Assembly: GCF_040954835.1 (NCBI RefSeq)
Contig: NC_090707.1
Location: forward strand, 26,306,570-26,370,569
Length of the DNA: 64,000 nucleotides
Source of the DNA: Lepisosteus oculatus
Lineage: Eukaryota > Chordata > Actinopteri > Semionotiformes > Lepisosteidae
Reading direction: 5' to 3'
Positions 13,790 through 26,325 of this stretch are shown here, piece by piece. The notes under the pieces were generated by a model that worked only from the letters and a program-made list of their open reading frames with translations, did not search any database and had not been told where the DNA came from. The position numbers and the translations under genes are program-made. Position 1 is the first letter of the stretch; each line of letters starts with the position of its first letter.

Positions 13790-14330
13790 ATTGACATTCT
13801 GACAGTGCATGTCAGAACAGAAGGCCTTGAGTCAATGTAAAGAATACTGAACCACCCAGACTCTTCCTAGAGGCTGTCCTCCAAAACTAAGCAACCTGGC
13901 CTTGATCACAAAATGACTAAAGAACCCAATGAAGACCCTACATGAATGAGATGGGAGAACCTTTCGAGGAAAACAATCTCTGCAGCATTACACACATTTT
14001 GCCTTTGGAAAGTGACTAGATAGAATTAACTCCCATGAAAAGGCCACATAACAGCATGTGGAGCACCCCGAGTTTGTGTTGCAAAGGTTCTCTGGTCTGA
14101 TGAAACCAAAATGATCTCTTAGGGCTAAATGCAAAGTGCTATACCTGGCTCAAATCAAACCCAGATCATCAGTAGTGTAACACCATCCCTACCATGAAGC
14201 ATGGTGGGGATGGTTTTCAACAGCAGAGACGGGCATTTGTGAGGACAGAGGGAATAATGAATGCATCTTAATACAGGAAAATCCCTGATGATACCCTGCA
14301 AACTGACCATGTTTTTAACTAATCATAATA
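13790..14330 (+). mobile_element. decayed Tc1-like transposase remnant
   Basis: Nucleotide landmarks of a fish Tc1 family occur in order: 'tctctggtctgatgaaacc' (the WSDET catalytic region), 'ccaaaatgatctc', then 'accatgaagcatggtgggga' (the conserved GGGS block). Several frameshifts and stops; no termini found. Confidence 0.55.
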
Positions 14331-14569
14331 CCTATTTACTGATCACCATATGTCTTTTAAGCCAGTTCATATGAAAACAGAGGAAATGAATTACATTTAT
14401 TTGGTTTTATTTTGATAACTGGAAATGCTATGTATACTCACCAGAGATTATTATTTTCATTTGGTATTTTTAATCTGTGGTAGGAATGTTTTTTTCCTGC
14501 ACGGAAATAGTTGTTTTTTTTAAAGTTTTCTTTCTTTTTATTCCCTACCTTTCCCACTTGGCATTGATT

Positions 14570-15830
14570 CGTCAAATATACGCATATATCACGGCGAAAA
14601 TACAGCTATAAGTATATATACATTGCCACGATGTATAATCAACGTTGAATTGCAACCGTAAAATCGACAACATTAATAAACGCATATATAACGTCGAAAA
14701 CACATATAACGCAGTGGCTGAGGCTTTTTATATATCGTGTGTGCCGCAACTAGGAGTATGACGGCCATAGTGTACGAAGTAAATTATTTTCGCAGTAATT
14801 TATTTACACAGTTTTGCATACAGGGGTTTTGCGGAGGGGGTCTTGCCACCTGCCTGAAAAAAATAGTAAAATGTTTGAATGCCTATAGATTTTCTATTTT
14901 ATAGAAAAGTTAATACCATTTCCTGGACACCCCATCCCCCATAAGGGCGTGGTGCCCGGGGAAAATCTGTAGGGGGGTGTCTGAATTTGAGGGGGGCGGT
15001 GATATTTCAGTTGAAATGGAGCCGTAAGTTGCAGCTACCCAAATGAAATCTCGCAACTACAGTATGCCATTGTTTAGTGCTTCATGGTAGAAGATAACGA
15101 CTAGCAATCTGGTATTTGCGATGAAGTTCAGTTTACATTTATTGGCACTCTCGCAGTTAGTATTGCCTGGAGCGACAAAGTACAACACGCGTTCTTTTTT
15201 GCAGCTACAGTACATCGATGGTAATGAGGTTCTGAATCGTTAAGAAAAAATAGTTGTAAATCCAACAGAAAGCACAGACTGCTATAACTAGTCCTAGTTA
15301 TATAATGATTTTATGTATAAGGATAAACTACTGCAAGGAATCGGTCCACCTGAGCAAACAGGATCGTAATGTTGACACCCAATAGTGACACTGATATGTG
15401 TTCCTAGACGGATAGCCCTTCTGCACATCAAGCAGTCCGAGCAGTGACTGTAAGTGTCAATTGTGTTATCTGACCATTGACAAAGTACAACATTTTTTTA
15501 GGGTACAGGTTAAGTGAGAGAAAGTGTTCAAAAATCCTTTTGCCCAGAACTGAGGGGGCGACACTTATTCCATAATGTCAGTATATATAATACCTTACAA
15601 CAGTGACCATTTCCTTACTAACTGCATGCGTTAAAGTTGCACATCCGCACACAGCAGGGGGCACATTGCCGCGATGTATTATCAATGTTAAATTGCAAGG
15701 GTAATATCAACAACATTAATAAACGCACATATTATTGACATTGAAAACATATCAAACAGAGTAACTTTTCCGGTTATGTACCAAAATGCATTGCTGATAT
15801 TCGTTAGTCGCCATTTTGGTTAAATATTGT
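14570..15830. other. unclassified CpG-richer block with an internal direct-repeat pair
   Basis: By eye the stretch holds more CpG than its surroundings and has G/C runs (about 14930-15000). A ~95 bp unit at 14619-14715 recurs at about 15659-15760 in the same orientation, sharing 'acaacattaataaacgca'. No coding frame, no termini and no family recognised. Possibly an old DNA transposon or LTR element. Confidence 0.35.
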
Positions 15831-16341
15831 CACGTTTTTCAACAAAGAAGAAATCTGCAAAAATCTCAGCAATCCTCTTTTGATGAGTAAGTGTAAATAA
15901 TATTAATAATACTTTTTGAATACATACTGGTCTTACTTAATATTATTATGATTAAAATAGTACGTTAATAAGCAATAAATGGCCCATAAAATAGTGTGAA
16001 GGTGAAAATAACACAAAATCAACTACAGATGTGGGAATTTTAAATTTTTAAGATTATAGATTGCATGTAGCACATTAGCAACACTACAGTAATGCTAATA
16101 TAACAATAGTGTAAGAAAATCCTGACCTAATTCCTTTCAAATGCTGATACAAAATGTGAATGATTTCAGAGTTTCAGAAGTGGGTATTGAGTCTCCTGAT
16201 AGAGATCAAAGATGAATTGAGGAGTGGGAAGGTGTACAGAACCGTTGGACTCCCAATTCCACGTCAAGAGGCTGAGCACAATGGAAGAGTTCTGTACACA
16301 TGAGCAAGTCTTTGCTGCTGGTATGATATTATATTATAATT

Positions 16342-16900
16342 ATATCACCCTGCAAATCACAACTGGCAACCCACTGAAGCTAAGCAGGTGTGAGCCTGGT
16401 CAGTACCTGGATGGGAGACCTGGGAAAAACTAAGGTTGCTGCTGGAAGAGGTGTTAGTGGGCCAGCAGGGGGCGCTCACCCTGTGGTCCATGTGGGTCCT
16501 AATGCCCCAGTATAGTGACGGAGACACTATACTGTAAACAGGCGCCGTCCTTCGGATGAGACGTAAAACCGAGGTCCTGACTTTCTGTCATTAAAAATCC
16601 CAGGGCGTTTCTCAAAAAGAGTAGGGGTGTAATCCTGGCCAAATTTCCCATTGGCCCTTACCAATCATGGCCTCCTAATAATGGCACTCTATGAAGGCTA
16701 CATTACTCTGCTCTCCTCCCCACTGATAGCTGATGTGCGGTGAGCGTTCTGGCGCACTATGGCTGCCGTCGCATCATCCAGGTGGATGCTGCACAGTGGT
16801 GGTGGTGGAGGGGACTCCCCATTACTTGTAAAGCGCTTTGAGTGGAGTGTCCAGAAAAGCGCTATATAAGTGTAAGCAATTATTAATTATTATTATTACT
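16342..16900 (+). repeat. 5S-rRNA-derived SINE, near full length
   Basis: The head retains 5S rRNA landmarks (ctgaagctaagcagg, then ggtcagtacctggatgggag), which are the internal pol III promoter region. A body of about 400 bp follows, then the LINE-derived tail 'gcgctatataagtgtaagc' and an ATT-rich end. It is the best copy in the window; others are at 8843, 44451, 51355 and 54993. The structure resembles SINE3-type elements. Confidence 0.85.
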
Positions 16901-17872
16901 ACTAGTATTCTAGGTTACAGATAGATCATAATGTGACATCTTACATCTGATTAATAGGATCTATCTCTGGCATACTTTCTTATTTTTAGTTTATAATGTA
17001 TGATATTGCTTATCTTTTAATGCCAAAATAAAGTGTTTTACATAAAGTTCCATGTTCTAAAAAGTTACTACAACTTTTGAACTTTGAAATATGGTCACTT
17101 TGTATTCTAAGACTTAGCAAATACTACAGCAAAGTGCAGTTAATATGTGAAAATGTTCGTTCCAATGAATGGTCATGTGTAATGTGTATGTCTGATTAGT
17201 TGATTAATGAAGATCCAGTAGTAAAAATAGCTTCTAATATTATTTCTAGTATAATATTATTTCCAGTTAAACCAACTTCGGAGAGTAGGTGGCAGTGATG
17301 TCAGAGTGTGTTCACAGTGTTGTCAAGGTATTGCTTATTGATTTTTTAAATATTTTTACATTCGATTTTTATTTGATCAAGTTAAAATATCCACAAAACT
17401 TAGCTTATAGATACCTATGTGTTAACCACTGAACGTCCTGACGTCTCTCAAATTCTGTACGCTGCACTACTACTATAACATAGCCAGTAATTAAATGAGA
17501 CTTTAAATGCACATTGACACTTTCACACACCCCGTTCACTTTCACAATGGGAATAATGTTAAAGCCAACTTTCTAACCCAACTAATAACTAACTGCACTT
17601 TGAATTTTGAAACACACGATAGAAAGCTAAGATAAAATGAACAAATATGTTGATGGATTTGTACAAATTATTATCTCTACTAATCAAATATTTTCACCAG
17701 GAACAAAATAGAAATCTGTCTCAAAAAGAGACAAATGTGTCAATGGGACTGCACCAAAGCATGAAATAATATTCAGTATAATTGGGGCTTGTAAAAGTCA
17801 TGTTATAAGGCAAGCTAGTAAACAGTGTAAAAACCTGTGTAGTGGAAAGGATCAATGATATGATACCATGTA

Positions 17873-19459
17873 CAGTGGTGTGAAAAAGTGTTTGCTCCCT
17901 TCCCGATTTCTTATTTTTTTGCATGTTTGTCACACTGAAATGTTTCAGATCATCAAACAAATTGAAATATTAGACAAAGATAACACAAGTAAACACAAAA
18001 TGCAGTTTTTAAATGAAGGTTTTTATTATTAAGGGGAAAAAAAATCCAAACCTACATAGCCCTGTGTGAAAAAGTGATTGCCCCCTAAACCTAATAACTG
18101 GTTGGGCCACCCTTAGCAGCAACAACTGCAATCAAGCATTTGCAATAACTGGCAATGAGTCTTTTACAGCGTTGTGGAGGAATTTTGGCCCATTCATCTT
18201 TGCAGAATTGTTGTAATTCAGCCACATTGGAGGGTTTTCAAGCCTTAACCGCTTTTTTAAGGTCATGCCACAACATCTCAATCGGATTCATGTCAGGACT
18301 TTGACTAGGCCACTCCAAAGTCTTCATTTTGTTTTTCTTAAGCCATTCAGAGGTGGACTTGCTGGTGTGTTTTGGATCATTGTCCTGCTGCAGAACCCAA
18401 GTGCACTTCAGCTTGAGGTCACGAACAGATGGCCGGACATTCTCCTTCAGGAATTTTTGGTAGACAGCAGAATTCATGGTTCCATTTACCACAGCAAGTC
18501 TTCCAGGTCCTGAAGCAGCAAAATAGCCCCAGACCATCACACTACCACCACCATATTTTACTGTTGGTATGATGTTCCTTTTCTGAAATGCTGTGTTACT
18601 TTTATGCCAGATGTAATGGGACATATACCTTCCAAAAAGTTCAACTTTTGTCTCGTCAGTCCACAGAATATTTTCCCAAAAGTCTTGGGGATCATCAAGA
18701 TGTTTTCTGGCAAAACTGAGACGAGCCTTTATGTTCTTATTGCTCAGCATTGGTTTTCGTCTTGGAACTCTACCATGCAGGGCATTTTTGCCCAGTCTCT
18801 TTCTTATGGTGGAGTCATGAACACTGACCTTAACTGAGGCAAGTGAAGCCTGCAGTTCTTTGGATGTTGTTGTGGGTTTTTTTGTGACCTCTTGGATGAG
18901 TCGTCGCTGTGCTCTTGGGGTAATTTTGGTCGGCCGGCCACTCCTGGGAATGTTCACCGCTGTTCCATGTTTTCGCCATTTGTGGATAATGGCTCTCACT
19001 GTGTTTCGCTGGAGTCCCAAAGCTTTAGAAATGGCTTTATAACCTTTTCCAGACTGATAAATCTCAATTACTTTGTTTCTCATTTGTTCCTGAATTTCTT
19101 TGGATCGCAGCATGATGTCTAGCTTTTGAGGATCTTTTGGTCTACTTCACTTTGTCAGGCAGGTCCTATTTAAGTGATTTTTTGATTGAGAACAGGTGTT
19201 GCAGTAATCAGGCCTAGGTGTGGCTAGAGAAATTGTACTCAGCTTTTCAGCTTGAATCACTTTTCACACAGGACCATGTAGGTTTGGATTTTTTTCCCCT
19301 TAATAATAAAAACCTTCATTTAAAAACTGAATTTTGTGTTTACTTGTGTTATCTTTGTCTAATATTTCAATTTGTTTGATGATCTGAAACATTTCAGTGT
19401 GACAAACATGCAAAAAAATAAGAAATCAGGAAGGGGGCAAACACTATTTCACACCACTG
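17873..19459 (-). mobile_element. Tc1-like DNA transposon, near intact, IR/DR type
   Basis: The element is flanked by TA target duplications (17871-17872, 19460-19461). Terminal inverted repeats of about 200 bp start cagtggtgtgaaaaagtg on the left and are mirrored on the right. Each arm carries an inner direct copy of the tgtgaaaaagtgattgccc motif (near 18066 left, its inverse near 19250 right), the IR/DR layout. The two arms are almost identical by eye, which argues for a recent insertion. The transposase lies between them on the minus strand. Confidence 0.92.
18091..19113 (-). pseudogene. Tc1 transposase with one in-frame stop
   Basis: A cut-and-paste transposase of the DD34E Tc1/mariner group, which binds its inverted repeats and excises and inserts at TA. 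From the ATG at 19113 the frame runs 291 codons to a TGA at 18238-18240, then stays open in the same frame to TAG at 18091-18093. The whole is 340 codons, the usual Tc1 length. Visible: N-terminal helix-turn-helix DNA binding (QSGKGYKAISKALGL), a GRP-type hook (SGRPTKI), and the catalytic acidic residues in ILWTDETK, LQQDNDPKHTS and SPDMNPIEMLW, so all three survive. The lost tail is about 48 residues (KPSNVAELQQF... to GPTSY). The stop follows AVKA where relatives, as I recall them, have Arg; a CGA to TGA change would explain it. Otherwise no lesion is seen. Confidence 0.9.
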
Positions 19460-19783
19460 TACATCACCAATAAATTCCACTAGATTAGAAGTTCTGTCAG
19501 CTTGTACTGTATTTATGATGCCTGCATTATCTTGGATATTGGTTACAATGACACCCTTGTCACACTGTCGATTTTGAATCTCAAAAGTCGGATTTTACAA
19601 CCAAATACTAATTTGGTCACCACTGTCACAAGTATTGAAAACTCTTATGTTGATAGAAAGATGTTAAAAGTTTAGACAGATTACAATTGTCTACGCCATT
19701 TCTTGATAAATTTCAAAAGATTAAACATTAAGACTTTGACAGATATAAGCAAAAAGGATAAAAGATGAAAAACTGGTTTAATC

Positions 19784-20559
19784 TCTTTACCATGAGATTA
19801 AATCTTGCATGTTTAAATCTGCTTAATATCAAATATTAATATGGAATTTTACAACTAAAGGGAAATTTTAGTAGCTGAGCATGAAAAGAAGAGGAGCATA
19901 ACGACGTCAAAAATGATATTAATTTAGGAATATAAACATATTATGTAAACTTTATGTGGCTGGTATTGGTAGTTTAAATAAAAAATACACACCAGTATTC
20001 CACTTTCTTCATAAACATTTAAAGCATCGAAGTCTTTTATTTGGTTGCATGTGTGCTCCTTCTGACTATATTACTGTAGGTTACTTTGTAAAAAGTTATA
20101 ATATTTTGCAAAGGAATAAGTAATAGGTTTATTCCATGCTGAAACAGAAAGAAAACACAATGTTTCGTCCGTCGATCCTTCTTCATGTCTTCACTGTCAT
20201 GGTACGGTTTCAACATACTGTATAGTATGTTCTACAAGAGCCACTACAAGAGCAATACAAGCTTTTAACAAAAAAGCTAATGTCAAAATGTTTCCAAAAT
20301 GTCCAAAATATGTTTCCAAAATATTTTTGCTGCTTAGTTACACGACTCCATATTAATACTACTATCAAGTGGTATTAAATCAGTACAACTTTTATTTTTT
20401 TACAGTACATGTACATGAGATGTTAAGCTTTATTAGCTCCACCTGGAGGTTTTACAAGATGCTTCCAGATACTATTATTATATTTTAATTAACATGTGGT
20501 ATGCTGCATAACACCCACCGCGTTTTAACACAGCGTACCTCGCATCTGTAGGTGGTGGT
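19784..20559 (+). repeat. partial copy of the TIR family (as 1481-4108)
   Basis: Blocks at about 19784-20100 match 1620-2010 (aattttacaactaaagggaa, gtggctggtattggtagt), and 20300-20559 matches 3450-4108, closing with a shortened terminus cgcatctgta at 20550-20559. Internal parts are missing. Confidence 0.5.
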
Positions 20560-20725
20560 GAGGTCTTGGAGGTTGACCTCCTGACCTTCAAGGTACTGCC
20601 CCCTTACTACCCTGCTTTGAATTGTGGGTTGCCATCGCCTGGCTCATGAAGTAAGCCAGGACCCATTCTTATCATCTTCTTGGGTGATTCACAGCTGCTC
20701 CCAAGCTATTGCCTTGGTACTGCAG

Positions 20726-21235
20726 TGTCAAACAAATGACAAAGTTCAGGTGTCTGTGAAGCAGAAGTCCTTTATTCATATGCATATGGAAGTCAGGCTT
20801 GCAACCACCAGAATTAAAAAATAAGTAGCTGAAGATGGTCCTTTATACCTTAAAACGCAAAGAGTTACTATGACATATTCTAAACAAATGATAAAACAGC
20901 AACACCTGCCAATTAATTATATCTAAGTTGCAGACTAGACCACAGTTAGTTCTTTTCATATTCTGGGCGTACAGCCAGCTTACTAAATACTGTACATGCC
21001 TATTATTTTACTGACCAAGGACAGGCAGCATCTTTATATATATTTGAGCCCAAAGCCTACGTCAAGCCACTAGACTGCATAGTTTGCAAAAACATACAAA
21101 AACAAGAAAATGATATTATCTCACTTCCCAGGCTTCCCTCTTATCTTCTTCAGTACTGTACCTAAAGCAAGGTGTGACCCTTTGCCGTCATCAGCTCTGG
21201 GGTCTCTGGGAATTGGTTGGAGCCCCACATAGACA
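20726..21235 (-). mobile_element. solo LTR, 510 bp, 5-bp target duplication
   Basis: The copy starts TGTC and ends GACA, the classic LTR inverted termini, and is flanked by the direct repeat TGCAG (20721-20725 and 21236-21240). A poly(A) signal AATAAA reads on the minus strand at 20771-20776, placing the element on that strand. No internal retroelement genes are adjacent, so it is a recombined solo LTR of a Ty3/Gypsy or retrovirus-like element. Confidence 0.7.
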
Positions 21236-21977
21236 TGCAGGACTGAGAGGTCTAAATTAGCACAAACCTGCTATAGGATTTCAAAGCCCAGAATCATGGA
21301 TCTGCAATGTCTGCAAACCAGAATAGATGGTGGAGTTGCTGTGGGCCCAGGAGGATCACTGTCCAAGTAGCAGGAAAGATTTCCCTGTGACAGTAGCAGT
21401 ATCTTCTGGTGGACAGGGAACCAGTTTGGATTTTCTGCCTGCATGGCTCCTGACACAGGGCTGACATAGCAAAGCCTGGAACAGCGCAGTCCTCCATTGG
21501 CACAGGGCTCTCACAGATCTGTCTGACCCATTTAAGTCTTTAGCTGGTGGCAGGGGAAGGTTGGATGTGACAATATGACAGTCTTCATGGAAAGCATTGT
21601 GCTGCATGTTTTTGATATTGGCTAAACCCAAATGAACAAAAATTATTTCAGTACAGGCATAACCCTGTACCTAAACCAACATAAGACTAGGACTGCTAAC
21701 TGATATGCACACAGACTCCTATGCTTTTTGAATATTTTGCTACCAATCACCAGAAGTTGAGACTCAAATGAACTCACATGAAAGGAAGTTAATTAGCTCT
21801 ACCTTGTGTCTAATGCTAGGATTATTATACACACATTGTGGTACATACATCTCAATTGTACATTCCAAGACACAATGCATGCATAAATGTTCAACAAATA
21901 AAAAATATACAGTATTAGCCACGATATATTGCAATCATGCTTATCAACAACAGTTTGTGATCAACGGCTCTAACTCT

Positions 21978-22090
21978 TGGTGTGTTATGTTTTTGTACAG
22001 TTCTTAATTTGAGTTTGCAAAGCAGTTAGGTCTGAAGTAAAGCGTAAAATTTCAAAAAGTGGTGAAGGTGATGACCAGGCTAAGCTCTCT
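21978..22090. repeat. unclassified repeat unit, pair of 24205-24320
   Basis: The order of blocks (a run ending tgtacagttnttaattt, then caaagcanttaggt, then gaagnaaagngtaaaat) is shared with 24205-24320 in the same orientation at roughly three quarters identity by eye. Possibly LTR-type or SINE-type; not identified. The 21241-21977 stretch between the solo LTR and this unit holds no supported gene. Confidence 0.35.
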
Positions 22091-23117
22091 CTTGAGCCTT
22101 TGCAATGACCTTGTGTCGGGTTTTTGGTCACCCTTCCTTGCTGACTCAGCCCCCTCATTATTATCCACTCTGAATGTGTTTTGCTCACCTGATGGGTCTG
22201 TTTTAATAATGTGTTTTCTAAATCTGAGAGAATGTATCTTTCTAATAACTTCTTCAAAGTAAATGTGACTAATGTTCTGCACAATAGCTGTCAAGGAAAA
22301 GTCATTCTTCACTCAGGTTAGGAGATTATCAAACAGATATTTTATTCAATAAACTGAAGGGGAGCATAGCACGGGGTCAGGGTTTCCCCTAGCACTCAGT
22401 AAATATGCTTGCTTGACTGAAGTTACACTTTCCATTTTATACATTAAATGTAGGCAAGACTTTTACATATCAAAGGAACACACAAGGCACAGGACACAGG
22501 AAGTCTTTCAAACACAAACAAAACAGGACAGGAACATGCCATTTGGCATCCTGCAATCCGTTTTATTTCTCTCTGACTGAACACTCTGGTGTGAAAACAA
22601 TCACAGGCTTTAGTTGCAGAAAGACAGTTGTCTTAGGTGCAAACAGAAAAACTATCCCGCGCATACTCACTGTCTTGACCCTTCTCGAGTTCAATTCACT
22701 GGGTCTTCCACATAACTACATATATACAACTTTCATGTACAGTATTTAAAGCAAAACCTCAAGAAAAACCTCAGGTGATATTAGTACACCAGTAAACATT
22801 ATGGAAATTCTTAAAAAAAGAAAAACAAAAAAAATAAATTTTGTAGGTGTGTTGTCAAATATTTTTTTACCGTAAATACAACATTTAGGACAAACAATTA
22901 TAAAGTACAAATGTTTACCAATTACTGTTTTACACATTAATTAAGCTATATAGATAATTAAAAATAAATTTCAAGTTTTGATTCTTCTGTTGAGAAGGAA
23001 TGTGAGAATGGCAACAGTGAAGCACAAAGATAGTCACAAAGCAGGATTAATTTCAGCTAATTTAAACATCAAACTTGCCACACACAAAGTCAGATTATTT
23101 CTTTTTTTTTTGTAAGT

Positions 23118-23445
23118 GTCACGCTCTCTGCAGCCAGAGGGAGCTCCTTCTCTGTCCTGTCTCTTGTTTCCGGTGCTTTGCTGTCCTTCTGGTGTTTTTC
23201 TCTCTCTCTCTGGGGCTATATATTTCTGGGTCTTTCATTTGTCTTCGCTCAGCACTGACATTCGGATGTCCTGAGACCCTCTTAGCAATAGGTCGCCCCA
23301 CGTCTGCTACCTGAGGGCATAGGTTTCTATACGGCATTTCCTGAACAGCTGAGCCGGGGCTAACCCCCGTCTTGCAGCTACACATAGGGTCTTTTCGCTC
23401 TCCTGCCAATCTACGGTTCATCCTTTCCGACGGCCATGGCAGCAA
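23118..23445 (+). repeat. GTCAYG-terminal element, copy 1
   Basis: Begins gtcacgctctctgcagcc and shares the blocks 'ggggctatatatttc', 'gagggcataggtttctata' and 'catagggtctttt' with 32065-32384 and 40360-40689. The right end is decayed. More GC-rich than its surroundings. Short frames inside are not genes. Confidence 0.65.
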
Positions 23446-24420
23446 GACCTTGGATCAGCACTAAAACTAATAAATAAACAGAATCATACCTGGCAAGTAA
23501 GCTGATAATGGAGACCTAATGAAGCAGAAACGCATTTACTGCCTGAAAAGCTCAAAGAAAAAAAAAGGAAACAATCAAAAGTAAGAAAGAAAAAGAATGA
23601 GAGAAGTCTGATTTGTGAAGCAAACATGTGCTGAGTGCGCTTTGCAGGGATGAGAACTCCAGCTCTTAAGCAAACAGTTGAAAGCGACAGGTGATATTCA
23701 CTAACAAAAACAGTTTTTATTCTTGGGCAATATCTTGGTGGTTCAAACATACCTGTTGAAATTATTCAAAACAAAACACAGCCTCTGGTATCACTCCAAA
23801 GGCTGATTTGAGATCTACAGTTTGGACAGCCAGAAGAAAAATAATGTTCAAAAGACACTACCATTTGCACTTTGAACTATTACTATAACCTGTAATAGAA
23901 TCCAACAACTGTGCTTGAGCAATTCTCATGTGCTGGGGAGGGGCGTCAGGCAGGCCAGATTATTCTCTCTTTTACTCTTATTACTCTTTTGAATAGAGTC
24001 ATGGGATCTTTATTGACCAAGTAGTCAGACTCTTGCTGGGATGTGTCTTCCAAAGGATGGCACCTCCTACAACGCAGTGTCCTCAGTCACCATACTGGGT
24101 TTGCAAATTATGGTCCAGTGCAAAAATTCCACTTACTGCTCCACTTACAGAAGACATCTATTTCTTTACATCTCCAATCTAATTTTTACTCATGTTTGCA
24201 GTGTACTCCAACGTGTGTAATGTGTGTGTACAGTTGTTAATTTACTTTCTCAAAGCAATTAGGTGTGAAGCAAAGTGTAAAATACAATCATGTTCAAGAA
24301 ATGGTAAAGATGAGTACAAAGCCTTTTCATTATCTGGTGTGAGATTTTTGAACAGGTGTGAGGTCTTTGTTATCAGGTTCCAAAGTGCAGTCTGTAGTTA
24401 GTCATAAATAAGCATTGTTT

Positions 24421-26117
24421 ATACATTTCAACATATATCAGCAGATGAACAGAAAATGAGAGAATAATCCACTGTTTGAAAGTTACAGCAGCTTTCTACA
24501 TCACGTCTCCAGTGAATTAGAGACTAGTATACAATGCCTTTAAAGGTCTGCATGTCTGGAAGTTTTAAATTTTCTGTCATGGCAACGAAAGGAATAAAGA
24601 CAAATAAAAGTGTGTTAATGGATCCCAAGCTGGTTTCCAAAATAATAGATTATAAAAAAATGGCAATATCCAGATGTAGCATCAAAAAGTGAAAAACTAA
24701 TTTGTTAACGAGTTGCTAATTTTGTTCTGTACGGTAAAGTGAGACTACTGTACATCTTCTGATGTTCATGTGTTACAAATAACTGCAAAATATTTATGTT
24801 TCTACATGGGTAAAAAGTTTTTTTGTTTTATCATTAATGACATGTTCATTTTTACTTATAAGCCAATAAAAAAGCCAAGGACAAAATATGTCCAAAAAAG
24901 GATATGTCCAAGGAAGGAAACATGAGGTTTACTTGTTTAATTGACTGTCTGGGTCACAACACAAATAAAAAGACAATAAGACCCCCCTGAAAATATTCCC
25001 TATCTTCTTTGATATTCCTTTCTTTTTTTTACATTTATTCTTACAAAGGATAGACTGCATTACATTAGAAATCAGGATAAGGTAAACTAAAAATGTTTGA
25101 AAGTGGTCAAATTGGCTCAAGGAGCAGTATAAGTAGTTTCATGCTAGTGTATTTGGATCACATTGTAGTATAACAAAAACAACTGAAGATATATCGAGTT
25201 ATTACTGGCCTGGAATGTCATTGGCTATTGAGAAATGGGTGAGTTTTCAGATTACTTTAGATGGATTCTGGTGATGAACATAATTTTCAGTAACAGTTCC
25301 GGAGATTTCTTTCTTGAAAATGGTAAAATGCTGTATGCTTACAGATTTTAGAATGCCCTGAATGTCAGTCTAAGAAGATCCCAATAAAGTAAAGAACCTT
25401 TAACATTTTTTTACATTAACTTACTAGTGTACGCAACAACATTCTGCACATGTGCATGCAAAAGTTTGTGTTTACTATTACTTTTGTATGCATGGATAAA
25501 ACAACCTTGGGAACTAGGTGGAATGGATATGTTCAGTATAAAATTATTAACAAGAATAATGAATGCATCTGTGTCAAATTGATTATTGCACAAAATGTAC
25601 AGATGCTTTTCCAATAGTAACATGCAGAGGTGCATCATTACAGTATTTTATCACTTTTATCCAGAAAGGATTTTAACAGATCAGGGATAACAATTTGTGA
25701 ATTATGTATTTTAGTTACTGTTTCTTGTATTTAGAAATACAAAAAAATTTAGTTGACATTAGTAAAACTGTAATTTGACCATTTTAAAATAAAACTATCT
25801 AATCTAAAATATCTATTACTAATATAAATTATTGATTTTTAGATACAACAATATAGATAAATCAAATTGAAGTGTAAAATATTTGACAGTGTCTTGAATA
25901 GAATTACCTTCAGTACCCTTTTGTTCTTTAAGATTTTAGATAAACACAGCTCTCTGAAATTTGCTTGATATTAGATAAAGCCTCTATGCACCCTTTACTA
26001 CACAAAATAATGTATTAGTTGAGAGAATGACTATACAATACAGAGGTCAGTTAAACTTAAAAGTCCTGGTTTAGCTAAATCATATATTTTTCTTAAAATA
26101 CTTTTCTGTGTGTTCAC
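24421..26117. other. no gene seen
   Basis: AT-rich, only short unsupported frames and no repeat family that I can name. Confidence 0.35.
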
Positions 26118-26325
26118 AAATTTGCAGAGCACTGGGTATACTGGTGAAAGAGAAACCAGAGGACTGGGACTTTTACTTGGAAGCACTGTTTGGTCCAAGA
26201 AACAATTCACGACTAGGTGCATTCCCTACATCCTGATGTTCAGACGTGATACACACGGTCTTCCTGAGATACTGGAGAATTATAATGTTAGGGATGCATC
26301 TATAATATCTTCATACACATCCATT
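26118..26325 (+). repeat. possible Gypsy-type integrase fragment, frameshifted
   Basis: One frame reads GILVKEKPEDWDFYLEALFG; a second continues with KKQFTTRCIPYILMFRRDTHG and ENYNV. Together they resemble the C-terminal side of a Ty3/Gypsy integrase core (pattern KEnpxDWdxyLxxxLFxxRxxxqxTTxxxPyxLMFGR). Short, broken by a frameshift, no flanking LTR seen. Confidence 0.4.

Noticed and set aside
14619-15760. LTR pair of a small retroelement
   Set aside because: The repeated units lack TG...CA ends and a target duplication, and no priming site is seen; kept only as an unexplained repeat.
16342-16450. 5S rRNA gene
   Set aside because: It keeps 5S landmarks but is diverged and continues into a SINE body and LINE-derived tail.
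18265-19122. Several + strand frames over the Tc1 element
   Set aside because: They are shadows of the minus-strand transposase.
23119-23445. 108-residue minus-strand frame, with similar frames at 32046-32321 and 40361-40663
   Set aside because: The three similar proteins are translations of one non-coding repeat family, with no start context, conserved domain or consistent frame length.
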